Below, piece by piece: positions 33,720 through 44,761 of a DNA stretch of 64,000 nt; the first letter of the stretch is position 1, and each line of letters begins with the position of its first letter. The stretch is from the NCBI GenBank assembly GCA_028023455.1, contig JAQFVV010006199.1, positions 7,202,972 through 7,266,971 on the forward strand. Reading direction: 5' to 3'. A program made the position numbers and the translations under genes. The notes under the pieces are model-generated. The model made no database searches. It saw only the letters and a program-made list of their open reading frames with translations, and was not told where the DNA came from. This DNA is from Epiperipatus broadwayi (lineage: Eukaryota > Onychophora > Udeonychophora > Euonychophora > Peripatidae).

Positions 33720-36180
33720 AATAAAGATTTGGTAAGAGTATAATAAATGAATGGAAAGAGATTCACACGGCTGCTTATGAACACAGAATTTAAACGTGCA
33801 TACATAAATTGGTATGAAAAAGTATCAGTGAGAAGGAATGATTAATTTGGCTAATAGGATTTTTAGATGTATGGCAATTGTTTCATAAAATTCCTAACTT
33901 CTACATATCTTCACATATATACAAAAGAACCTGTTTTATTCTCGGCTAAGAAACTTTCACTTTGAAATGTAAAGTATACTATAACTATAATTTGAATAAG
34001 AAATTATTTAGATGAGGTTTAAATTAATAAAACAATATTTCAAGTGCCATGCATATATTATAAGAATAACATGCATCAAACATTACTAATGTAAAATTAA
34101 ACAAATTAAAGACTATCCATAATCTAAGTACCTTCAAATAACAGTTTTCTTAGTAGTCATGAAATGCTTCATATTATATTTTAATTTTGTAGTCAGTCTT
34201 TTGTTATATTTACCTGTCCAATTCAGATTAACATAGTACTTATAATTTTCAATTACAAATAAGTAGATACACATTTACTGTGCAGCAGATAAATGTTTAA
34301 ATGATTTGAAAAAAATCTTAAAATTTGCTTGAAAATTCTCAGTGTGAAAAAATAAAATCATTTCAGATTGTTGGTGTGTTAAGCAAATCACCCCATATAC
34401 CATTGACTTCTCAGTTATGTTTTAACAATAAATTAAACATTTTCAATTCTAAAAAAAAGAATGTAAGCATTATGTAAAAATCGTTGAGCATTATTTACTA
34501 ATGAAATCAGATACCCTCATCTCAAATAGATGAATAAAAGCAAAATATGACATTTAGATAGATGTAGTAAAATGTCCTATACTAAAAAAACCAATAATTC
34601 AGAGGGATGATTTCATTGCCATATAAAGTTATAGATATTATTCATTATGTATATTGTGACCTTTAGAGTAATCACTACAGTTTGATAACTATAAGACTAC
34701 ATATGGTTCAATATTATGTAAACATCTGTCTAATAATCACCATAATGAAATTGTGAAGAATGAGACATTAATTACTGGGATTGTCAGTTACTAGATAATT
34801 AAGAGTTTTTATCCTTATTTCATCTTCTGGCTAAGAGTATCTAGATATTCATTTACTACCCAATACTGAATAGTTAGCTCAGTTGCTTATGAGTTGAGTA
34901 ACAAAGAAGTTCTAACTTTTATTTAAAATAGATGTTGTACCTCATCCAGATTTGCTTGGGATCATAGATATAGTAGGAAGATGTGCTACTGCTATATTAT
35001 AAGGTCTGTATAAATATATTTATTCTAGTTTTGTGATGGATGCCTAAAAAATGGTAATGAAGAAAAACACTAGCTTTAAACCTCTATCCTAAGATAAAAC
35101 CAATGACATTCTTAAATAGTAGCATGCATAAATCTTAATTATTAACATGATTAAAACGATTGTGCTACTTTGTTTAATAATTATGATATATACTATAAAA
35201 TTTTTGGCTAACATTAGAATATTGAACCACTCACAATATCGTTAAAAAAGTTCTAATATATGATATAATAAAATATGAGAATGAATATCATGTGACAATT
35301 TTTTTTGTAGCTGATACAATATGTAATAAAGACATTGGATATTAGAACAATGAAAAAATTCAAAAGTAATTGCTTGTAATATATGTTTGTTAGATAACTC
35401 AACTTGAACATAGATACTTGGATCAGTGATAACAACTGATCATATTAGTAATAATAATTTAAACTTTTAGTGATATATTTTGTAATACGATTATCAAAAC
35501 ATTTTAATAATTACAATGTATTTTTAATGATTAAAAAAATGATGCATTCTAGTTCTTCATCTTAGAGAATAACTCTCTACTTGAAATGGATTGATAATAA
35601 CTGATCATTAGAAGTTATGTAATCCATCTTTGGATATAGTACAACATCTCTTTCTCTCTTTTATAATTATATATATTTTTTGTAAGTATCTGTGAACATT
35701 TTCCTATTATAGTTATGATCTGGGTTGGAATTTAAATCAAGCAATCTTAAACATTTTTTTCAACAGATTGGAATTTTTTTTAAAGTTAACCAGCTCATAT
35801 TAAGCCAATCAGCCACCCAATATTTTATTGGTTAATGGATATTAAATATTTTTAGTTAGAGGATAAGACAAGTATAAAACACTCAAGTGCTTTCAATCCT
35901 GCTATTTCTCAGAGATGCTGCTATAGAGGCCTTTACTATGCAATGCACTATTTAAAGACTGCTTTACTTATATATACTTTTTATCTTTAATATGTTCTCA
36001 ATGTTTTTATATTTAAACCTTCCCTTTATTACTGTTTCACTTTAATCTTTCATTGTTATTTTGTGTAATTTGAAAAAATAAAATTCATAAATAAAATAGG
36101 TCATGGATATTCATAAAGAACATGGCTTGTACAAATAATTATAAATTATATTTTAAAGAAAATAATGTTTATATATATAT
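33720..36180. other. AT-rich spacer, nothing recognised
   Basis: No gene or repeat was recognised in this stretch. Confidence 0.5.
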
Positions 36181-36183
36181 ATA

Positions 36184-36270
36184 TCATATGTCAAATGCAT
36201 TGACTAGGAAGCAAACCCGGATCAACTGCTTGAAAGGCAGCTATGCTAATCACCAAGTCACCAAAACTTG
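36184..36270 (-). repeat. tRNA-derived SINE, copy 3, diverged
   Basis: It has the same layout as copies 1 and 2 on the minus strand (GGTGACTTGGTGATTAGC A-box region, CTTTCAA loop, CCGGGTTTGCTTCC B-box region, end AATGCATTTGACATATG), but with more changes. No clean target duplication is visible. Confidence 0.65.
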
Positions 36271-36279
36271 ATAAATATA

Positions 36280-38165
36280 TTAAAATGCAATTACAGTGAA
36301 GCCACAAACTATATTGTATCAATATACACAATTTCAATTATACGCCATTAAAAAAATGTGAACAAACAAAAATGTAAATAAACAAATAAAACATAAAATT
36401 CATAACTTTATTAGATTTTACAATATGCAGGTAGCCATTTTTCCATCTCTGAGTGTTGTATGTAATCATGATTATAAAAAATTGTAAATAAATTTTATAT
36501 TATATCAGCAATTGTTTTTTTCATCAAGAAGCACATATATGATCATGTTTATTAATAAAATGTCTTCAGTTTATGTTGAAAACATATTTTAATCTTCCTT
36601 TATTAACTTATCTGAATTTGACAGGCAATATTTTGCATAATAAAATGTTTTTAAGTGTAATGCTATAAGTTTTACAAAATTTAAAAACATTTAAAAAATT
36701 GATACTGATTAAAAATGTCAAAACAATTAGAAATATTCCTGTTTTTTTAGTAATGAGATTATTATTATGTATCTACAAGAAAAAAATGTTATTGAAAAAA
36801 AATCATCCAGAACATATTTACTTGTGATGAAAATCAGAAATTTTGCTATTCATTTTATTTAAAAAATAAAAATGCATTAAAGTAAGTTTTATTTTTATTT
36901 TTTCAGTGAATGTTTGACTGAATAGACAATAAAATACATGTAAACTTGTCCCCTCAGTTTACTATCAATAATTACATTATGATTTTTTAAAAAATTTTTT
37001 ATACTATAATCTTAATTTAAATATGCAAATTATATATATATATATTATATTATAGCATATTATATACCTGTATGGTTTAATAAACAATACTTATTTTATT
37101 CTAGTCAAAGTTTATCAACACAATACTTATTCTATTCTAAAAAAAGTTAATCAAGGGAAAATGTGAGCTATTATGTGATCGTTATGCTGTTAAACTTGGT
37201 TAGTAAATAGAGTTTATCTAGAGTGTTTGCTTATTAAAAACATAAATAATTACTAAAGTGTGCTAATTTCAGAACTGCATATTATTAATGTATATAAATA
37301 TTGATATAAAAGTGCATGATTAAAAAAACAGTGCTTATGTTTTATATTGAATGAAAATTTAGATTTTCTATTACAAAAATCTGGATAATGGTGCTAAATT
37401 ATGAACCACATGATGTCATTAGTTTTTTTTCATATTATAAAAAGTTTTGTTATTTATTTATCATTTTTATATTTATTATTAAAAAATGTTAATTCGGTTA
37501 AACAAGCAAACTTGTTTCAGTGATCATTTCAATTGATTATGCAAACGTATTAGCTAATAAAATTGTAATATTCAATGGTTATATATTGATTTATATCTTA
37601 CATTTTACAATAAATAATTGTAAAGGAATTCAAGAATCAACCGATTGTATTAGTAAGTGCATATCGTTATGTATTACTTTCTTTCCTTTAAAATCAATAT
37701 ATTATTATTATTTGAAGTAGGTACACATTTTATATAATAATAGATTAAATAATTTGTTATAGCTAGATGCTTGGTAAGTGATTAGAAGGTCATCATAATT
37801 ATTTTAATAGTTATATATGAAAATTACTTTGGACAAAATCCATATTGGACCTAGTTTTGTAATTTGTAAGGTATAAATATCTTAATTTATTCAAGGTAAA
37901 CAAAGGCGATTATAAACTGAATATTGGTATATTACTTTAAATTACAACTTCTTGGTTGTTATAATAATTTATTATTTGATTAGAAAGATAATAATTTTAT
38001 GTTTTTATAAAATTAGCAATGATATGTCATTAAAATTGATATTTGAATTATACTAACTAGAACAATTTCGTTTGTCTAGATTTAAAACTTGCCGATGTAA
38101 TCTATGTTTAATTTAAATATCAAGCTTTTAATATGCACACTTACTTAAATAGATGATTAATAATA
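36280..38165. other. AT-rich spacer with a 38-bp tandem duplication
   Basis: CAATACTTATTTTATTCTA is repeated at about 37086 and 37122 within two units of roughly 36-38 bp. Nothing else is recognisable. Confidence 0.5.
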
Positions 38166-38183
38166 CTATGCATATTATAGTTA

Positions 38184-38313
38184 TAAATCTGGGGATATTG
38201 GATGAGTGGGCATTAGATGGGGATTTTATGCCCAAGCCTCTGGCGTCCATTGATTACTCTAGTTTGCTGTGTGTGGCAATATATATATAGTGAGTTTTTG
38301 CCTGTTTTAACAA
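38184..38313 (+). mobile_element. Hammerhead-family short copy starting at the ribozyme cleavage site, 13-bp target duplication
   Basis: CATATTATAGTTA flanks the insert perfectly (38171-38183 and 38314-38326). Similarity to the family 1 unit starts at CTGGGGATATTGGATGAG, so the first matching bases sit at the predicted self-cleavage point (after the C at 38189). The insert ends at GAGTTTTTGCCTGTTTTA, the shared 3' end. It looks like reverse transcription of an RNA whose 5' end was made by the ribozyme. The cleavage is inferred; the boundary is seen. Confidence 0.8.
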
Positions 38314-38329
38314 CATATTATAGTTAGTT

Positions 38330-39085
38330 ATAATTTGGTGTTTAATGTTTATACTTTATCATATTGAGAGATAATTTGTTATAATTTGATAGTTGTACTC
38401 ATAAGGGTAGTAAATAAGAATCTTTCATATATTTTGTGGCTACGATTTGAATATCATAATTTTAAGGATATGTGAAGTGTTGGTTTTTGTCTTTCATGTC
38501 ATTATAATTTGGTGCAAATCATGAGGTATGTCAGAAAATTTAATTTTGTATATTCTGTTTTGTTATAGTTTTAGTGTTGTAAACAATTTATTCTACTACA
38601 ATTTGAAACTCTAAATTCATGGGGTATTTAGAAAGAATCTTATGTGTTATAATAGTTATAGGCTGATGCACATAAATCTGTAAGTCATAACAAAATTTAT
38701 TATAATTACCTTATATATTTTTATATTATTACACTTTAGGTGTTGCCATTCATGGAATATATTGAACAAAAAATAAGCCTTGCATACCATTTTTGTATCA
38801 TTGTAATTTGGCACCTCTAACTGGTCTTGAATGAGCATACCTGATCATCATTTCCACTTTTATTTCATTACAATTTGATACTTCAATTCTTGAGGCATTC
38901 TGAAGTTCTTCTTCTCCATCCATATCACATTTTCGTTCCATTACAATATATATATAATCAACTTTATTTTTAAATCTTGATTTATGAAATTTTATTTAAA
39001 ATAATCTTTAAATACCTGAATTTATTGAAGTTTATTATTTCTAAATATGAGATACCAAAATAAATTATGAATGACAAGTGATTAT
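38330..39085. other. AT-rich spacer, nothing recognised
   Basis: Several TATAATTTG-like words recur loosely through 38320-38880 (TTATAATTTGGTG, TATAATTTGATAG, TACAATTTGA), which may be a worn short-period repeat. No coding signal. Confidence 0.4.
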
Positions 39086-39103
39086 ACAATATCACTGATA
39101 ATG

Positions 39104-39544
39104 CCATCAAAACATTATAATGAAGATCATATGATGTTTTTGATGTTTTTATACCTATCCTACCTATAGAGTAATGGTGACTGGAATTTTTGAAAAACCA
39201 AAGTCACCAAATATATAGATGCTGAACTAACTTCAGATCTAGATGACTATACAAGCAAATGTGTTTGGATTGAAAACATTGTTTTCATCTTGCAATACTA
39301 GCTTTATAGTTAAACCAAATAGATAAAAGGTGGTATGCTGGAGGGTAGCATTGGTTCCTAAGATTTAGGTGCAGTGCTCCCAAATCCAAGGCTCCTCACT
39401 GATGAAAGCTACAAGATAGAAAGTAGACTGGTAATATTGTATGAGTAGGCACTAGATAGGGATTTTATGCACAAATCTTCTTGCATTCATTGATTACAAA
39501 AGCTTACACTTGGTGGCAATATTGTATGGAAAGTCTGCTACTAT
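39104..39544 (+). mobile_element. Hammerhead-family monomer copy, 14-bp target duplication
   Basis: TATCACTGATAATG flanks the insert on both sides (39090-39103 and 39545-39558). The 441-bp insert is one whole unit of the 41.6 kb family, beginning near GATCATATGATG and ending near GGCAATATTGTATGGAAAG. Its ribozyme keeps CTGATGA (39399-39405) and GAAA (39419-39422), but stem II is broken and the base before the cleavage-site C is A instead of U, so it should not cut. Confidence 0.8.
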
Positions 39545-39559
39545 TATCACTGATAATGA

Positions 39560-41610
39560 TTATATGAGTTTGTTTATTCTAAGTATTTTATTATTTAGAT
39601 GATCTTTAGGGTAAAGAACTTTAAAGATAGCATATTTTTCCGTATGTCACATACTGTAAAATTTGTGTTCCTGCAGCACAACTAATGAAAAGTTTTGTCA
39701 TAACCTTATTTGCATTTAGCATTTAGCTTTCTTGAATTAGCATTTGGTCTCAGTCTTCAAAAATTGTCACCTAAATGATATAATAGCATAGTAAAGCTTA
39801 TTATGAATCAGTAGTGAACAATTTTTTCTTTGGCTAATGTTAATATGAATAGAGAAATTATCAAATAGTGATACAGATTTATTGATTTGTAAAACAAAAA
39901 TAATTAATATTTTCTGTTTCATTATATATATTTAAGTGTGTAAAAATAAATATTGCAATAAAATATGTTATTTTGGTTTTGAATTTTTTTTTTTCGTAAT
40001 CAGCAAGAACTATTACTATTTTATTGCAAACAAATATTTCTTCACTATTTCAACAAATCATTCTCAGACTTTTTTTAATGATCTATCAAATTCTTCATTT
40101 CAAGCTATTTTTTTCTCTAATATAATTTCTTATCACTTGTTATGGAACTATGTTAAACTGACATGTCTTGTAGTCCTGTATTTTTATAATAATATTGATG
40201 AGATCAGTGTGAATTTTAATTCTATGACTTTTTTTTTCTCTCTAGCTAATTCTTATAACAACATGATTATTTTACATTTCTTTCTACTGCTTGTAAACTC
40301 AATTTTTATTGTTGAATTCAAAAACAAGTCCAAAAAAAAAACATTTAGCACCAGATGAATGTCAACTGAATATCAGTTAGTTATTCTATAAAAACAGCAA
40401 AGTATCATATGATTGGCTTGTGGAGGATTTGAATAGACTTCTGAAACTAGTAAATAAAAATCTTAATCATATCATGAGAATGGAAAGATATACTCTGGTT
40501 TCCACTTTCATTCTTAAATATCAATTACCTCTCTAGCAATTCATCATATAAAAATTAAGTAACTCCTCTCATCACTTACTTTTTCTAAATCATTTTATAC
40601 TTTTATCCACAATCACAGTATTATATAAGCATTAAATGGTCAAAGAGAACTAAATAGCAAGGCAATTAGTACTCGTTACTAATTGTAGCACTAATTAACT
40701 TCAGGTAAGCAGAATAAACTGCTTGATAAAAATTTCAATTATTCTTTGATCTTTTAATTCTATTCCAATCATTAATATCTTTTGAATCTATCGCTTAATT
40801 ATCTCTTAACCTTTATTTAAAATCTAAATTAAAATATTTAAGACAGGAGACAAGAGCATCTAAAACAATTTATTAATTATCTTGGAATTTTGGAAGCTTT
40901 GAGTACATTACAATAGTTATGAAGACTTGACAACAACTTAGAAAATAGAAAGTGATAACTTTATCAAAACCATTTATAGAAAGCTGAAAATTAGAACATG
41001 ATTTTTTAATGACCTCTGTGTTACATTATAAAAGACATAACTCATTTTCTCAAAAATTCAGCCTTGTAATGTTTAGATTGGTAATATACTTTTAAAGAGT
41101 AAAATTTATGATAATACTTAGTGTACCAAGAAAAGACTTATAATGGACCAGAATATCCACTACATTTATTTCCAAGTCACTTAACAAATGGAATAAAATG
41201 GAAAATAATAGCTCTAGTAAACAATACACATTGTTTATTGTCCTGTCTTGTGTACACACAGTATTTTTCAACACACCCATATATCAAATGTCAAAAGCTA
41301 AACTAGTCAATATCATAAACCAACCAATACCAATTCAGAACTAAATTACTAGTCAACCTAATAGTTTCTCTACCAAGGCAGACTTTGTTAAATAAATTGA
41401 TGCTAATACATGAAAGTGACATTATTTATGTGGCTTAAAAATAATTATTTAGTTATAAATTATAAAATGTATTCAAACTAGTTGGTCCATAAGTTTATAT
41501 ATTCTCAATGTTTCATATTTAATTACTATAATTTATATTCCAAAATAAACCACTTTATTACTAATGGAATAATAATTATTTTATAATATATCATTAAATT
41601 TAAAATGATA
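39560..41610. other. AT-rich spacer, no supported gene
   Basis: The 140-codon frame 39936-40358 is Phe/Asn/Ile-rich with T homopolymers and is best explained by composition. Nothing else was recognised. Confidence 0.5.
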
Positions 41611-42056
41611 GAATAAAGTGCATTAAGCATCACATGATCACTATCTTATACTAGCACATAATTGTTTATAAACAAAGCAAAACTCTCCATACAGTATTGC
41701 CACCCTGTGCCAACCATTACTCTGGTTGGCACATGGTGGCAATACTGTATGGAGAGTTTTGCTTTGTCTATAAACAATTATGTGCTAGTATAAGATAGTG
41801 ATCATGTGATGCTTAATGGTTTAACACCAATCCTGCCTAATAGGATAGTGGTGGCTATGGTTGTTAAAGAGCCAAAGACACCAAAATGTATGGGGGCTGA
41901 ACTGAGTTCAGACCCATATGTCTATATAAGCTATTGAGCTTCGATTGAAAATATTTTTGTGTTTTCCAATTTCATTTGCATAGTTTTGTAGTTAAGTAGA
42001 GATAAAAGGTGGGTGCTGGAGGGTTGCATTAGATCCTAAGATCTAGGTGCAGTGCT

Positions 42057-42123
42057 CTCAGATCCAAAGCTCCTCACTGATGATGGCCACAAGCCAGAAA
42101 CTAGTCTGGGGATATTGGATGAG
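42057..42123 (+). ncRNA. Type I hammerhead ribozyme, family 1, intact
   Basis: Core CTGATGA lies at 42077-42083. Stem II is UGGC/GCCA with loop CACAA (42084-42096), followed by GAAA at 42097-42100. Stem III is minimal (A-U and C-G pairs, two-base loop UA), ending in GUC with predicted cleavage after 42106. Stem I is well compensated: UCCUCA (42071-42076) pairs with UGGGGA (42107-42112), then after a small internal loop AUCCAA (42062-42067) pairs with UUGGAU (42115-42120), with a CUC/GAG extension. All invariant core bases are present. Such a short stem III is known from PLE hammerheads, which are thought to work best as dimers, and this unit is a dimer. Confidence 0.9.
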
Positions 42124-42503
42124 TAGATAGGGCTTTTATGCACAAGCCTTCTGGCATTCATTGATTACTCTGGTTGACACAGGGCGGCAATACTGTATGG
42201 AGAGTTTTGCTTTGTTTATAAACAATTATGTGCTAGTATAAGATAGTGATCATGTGATGCTTAATGGTTTAACACCAATCCTGCCTAATAGGATAGTGGT
42301 GGCTATGGTTGTTAAAGAGCCAAAGACACCAAAATGTATGGGGGCTGAACTTAGTTCAGACCCATATGACTATATAAGCTATTGAGCTTAGATTGAAAAT
42401 ATTTTTGTGTTTTTAATTTCATTCTCATAGTTTTGTAGTTAAGTAGAGATAACATGTGGCTGCTGGTGGGTTGCATTAGATCCTAAGATCTAGGTGCAGT
42501 TCT

Positions 42504-42570
42504 CTCAGATCCAAAGCTCCTCACTGACGATGGCCACAAGCCAGAAACTAGCCTGGGGATATTGGATGAG
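42504..42570 (+). ncRNA. Type I hammerhead ribozyme, family 1, second copy, probably inactive
   Basis: The fold is the same as in the copy 447 bp upstream. The core reads CTGACGA (42524-42530), where the changed base is the variable seventh position and should be tolerated. GAAA is at 42544-42547. The base expected to be U16.1 is C (42552), which breaks the A-U pair next to the cleavage site, so cutting is probably lost. Confidence 0.8.
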
Positions 42571-42849
42571 TTGGCATTAGATAGGGATTTTATGCACAAG
42601 CCTTCTGGCATTTCATTGATTACTCTGGTTGGCACAGAGTGGCAATACTGTATGGAGAGTTTTGCTTTGTTTATAAAGTGCATTAAGTGTATAACAATTA
42701 ATGACAAAGTATATCATTAATAATGAAGAATTGCCATTTACCAGTGTTTTAATATAATGCTAAGAATATAAAGTAGAGATGAACCAACAATTATGGTGCT
42801 ATTATTAGCAATGAAAATATACAAAACAATCTCATTTATGTAGCACACA

Positions 42850-43085
42850 TCTTCAACTGTAAACCTTTTACATTTGGTGGAAGTAAATGTGATATCCCAA
42901 GATTCAAGAATTTTAACATTTGCACTTTGTATGTTAATTAAAGATTTTTTATGAATTTAAATTTATGCACAATAGAAATAAAAAATTTTAATTAATAGAC
43001 AAAGTGTGAATGTTAAAATTCGTGAATCTTGGGATATCATATGATGTTTACTTCCGCCAAACTTAAAAGGTTTTCAGTTGAAGAT
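42850..43085. mobile_element. Foldback (MITE-like) element with arms of about 85 bp
   Basis: TCTTCAACTG at the left end is the inverse of CAGTTGAAGA at the right end. The arms continue through GTAAACCTTTTA, GTGGAAGTAAA, GATATCCCAAGATTC and TTAACATTTGCACTTTGT. The spacer is about 65 bp and noncoding. No clear target duplication was seen. Confidence 0.7.
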
Positions 43086-43691
43086 AGTAATGAAAATAAT
43101 TGATAAGTACTTCTGTAATAATTATTTTTAAAATTTATTATTATTGTTAATACTTTATTGTTTTATTATTATCACAATAAATAATCTATAACCGATATTT
43201 TATTCGACATATACATAAATAAAGAGAGATATTAAATAAGTTTAAAATACAATACTTATCTTTAACAAATTTGGATAATTTTAAAATTTTATTTAAAAAT
43301 AAATCCAAACTTTGATTTTTGTTTGCTGAAACTGATTAATAAGTATTTCGTTTTTTACAAAATCATCTATAATAGAAACGTGTTACTTTTACATCTCATA
43401 ACTGATTTCAACGTAGCATGTTCAAACTTATTACAATAAAATACAAATATAATTAAATACAAATTAAATTAACTTTTCGATACATTGCATTACAAAATAA
43501 AAGAATCCAGAATGTGTGCAGTTTATTTCTGATCTTTTTCAATCTTTATTATAATTGAAATACAGGCTTATTATATACCTGTATCAATATATGTAACATA
43601 TAGAGTATATGAGCACAGACTTTCACATGACCCATCACTCTCCGCTCTATCTCATAACACTGATACACTTGAAACATATATGTCGAAAAGA

Positions 43692-43760
43692 TAAATAATT
43701 ACCAATGTGCGTATTTCATGTTAAAACAGCAGTCATCAGTTGGTCCAGATTATCATCTCT
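43692..43760 (-). ncRNA. Hammerhead ribozyme, family 2, inverted copy, probably inactive
   Basis: Minus strand: CTGATGA (43733-43739), a stem II with UGUU/AACA, GAAA (43714-43717), then AUACGCACA before the stem I strand UUGGU. ACCAA/UUGGU pairs and most of the outer stem I is kept. Compared with the 44.2 kb copy the base at position 16.1 is C instead of U, so cleavage is probably lost. Confidence 0.75.
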
Positions 43761-44230
43761 ACACATATATGCAATAAGTATTCAGATATATATTAAGTAT
43801 CTTTTCAACATATATGTGTTCAAGTATATCAGTGTTATGAGATAGAGTGGAGAGTGGTGGGTCATGTGAAAGTCTGTGCTCATATACTCTATATATTACG
43901 CATATTGATACAGGTATATAATAAGCTTGCATTTCAGTTATTACATAGTAGAGATGTCTGCCAATCCCTCGTATATGTATTAAATGGATTATGTCCTGTA
44001 CATAAGAAGTCATATTGCCTTTAGGTCAACATGGGTGTGATGAGAATCTCAGCCTCAGGGTGGCCTTCGAGTGTTCCATCATCAGATTTTCAATTGGATG
44101 GACAATTGGAGAGTTGGAGTATGTAGTGGATTGAAGCCTGTTCATTAAAGTATGAAGATTGGCTTCATTAAAGTATGAAGATTGGCTATCTTAATATATA
44201 TATATCTGAGCACTTATTGCATATATGTAT

Positions 44231-44303
44231 AGAGATGATAATCTGGACCAACTGATGATTTTCTGGTTTAGTATGAAATACGTATATTGGTGATTATTTA
44301 TCT
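44231..44303 (+). ncRNA. Type I hammerhead ribozyme, family 2
   Basis: Core CTGATGA at 44252-44258 and GAAA at 44275-44278. The GAAAUACGUAUA junction gives a very short stem III (A-U, U-A and possibly A-U, C-G) and a predicted cleavage after A 44286. Stem I is long: ACCAA (44247-44251) with UUGGU (44287-44291), a three-base bulge, AUAAUC (44238-44243) with GAUUAU (44292-44297), then AGAU with AUCU. Stem II is weak in this copy (CU/AG only) although clean in the relative at 15.4 kb. The fold is convincing; activity is uncertain because of stem II. Confidence 0.8.
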
Positions 44304-44761
44304 TTTAGACATATCTGTGTTCAAGTGTATCAGTATTATGAGATAAAGCAGAGAGTGGTGGGTCGTGTGAAAGTCTGTGCTCACAATCTTTATTATAATA
44401 ACAAGAGCTATTAAAATTTAACAATAATAATAAAATAATTAAATTATATTATCTAGGATAAATGTTTTTTTTTTTTTATTATTGCTATCTTAATGAAAAA
44501 TAAGGTCATAGATAAAAAATAAGTCACATTTCATTACCAAGATGAAAGAAGAAAAAGACTAAAGCATTTAGCAAGTTTCAAAAATAGACAAAGATTTTTT
44601 CTATACTAATTTAAAAATAAATAAATTTGAAAGCAATACATTTTTGCTAGAAATTAACAAGTTCTATTTGAAGCTAATAATATTTCACTGAAAACTATAC
44701 ATTTTTAATATTTTAATGATATCTAGAAAATAACTATATTTTTTTATACTTTAGGTATTAA

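Larger units (their letters stand above)
41628..42672 (+). mobile_element. Tandem hammerhead-ribozyme retroelement (retrozyme or PLE pseudo-LTR type), family 1
   Basis: The insert is flanked by ATAAAGTGCATTAAG at 41613-41627 and 42673-42687. It consists of an inverted head (41628-41710), two direct units of about 450 bp (the word GGCAATACTGTATGG recurs at 41738, 42186 and 42641) and the first 30 bases of a third. Each full unit contains a TATATAAG word and a hammerhead ribozyme (42057-42123 and 42504-42570). There is no long open frame. Direct units with a ribozyme, an inverted 5' segment and a target duplication are what is known of PLE pseudo-LTRs and of retrozymes. It needs enzymes from elsewhere, and PLE relics occur in this window. 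Which of the two classes it belongs to is not settled. Confidence 0.85.
43556..44383 (+). mobile_element. Tandem hammerhead-ribozyme retroelement, family 2, 16-bp target duplication
   Basis: CAATCTTTATTATAAT flanks the insert perfectly (43540-43555 and 44384-44399). The layout repeats that of family 1: an inverted head (43556-43792) carrying a minus-strand hammerhead, then a direct unit of about 500 bp (TCTTTTCAACATATATGTG at 43801, then TCTTTTAGACATATCTGTG at 44301), then a partial second unit ending at GTCTGTGCTCA. The unit interior holds a 21-bp tandem (ATTAAAGTATGAAGATTGGC) near 44146-44190. It contains no long open frame. Its GAAATAC junction and stem II link it to the 15.4 and 16.7 kb repeats. 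Confidence 0.85.

Noticed and set aside
39936-40358. 140-codon open frame, the longest in the window
   Set aside because: The composition is Phe/Asn/Ile-rich and driven by T runs. It has no motif or neighbour support, and such frames are expected in AT-rich spacer.
44080-44110. CTGATGA on the minus strand inside family 2
   Set aside because: It is followed by no stem II and no GAAA, so it is a chance heptamer.
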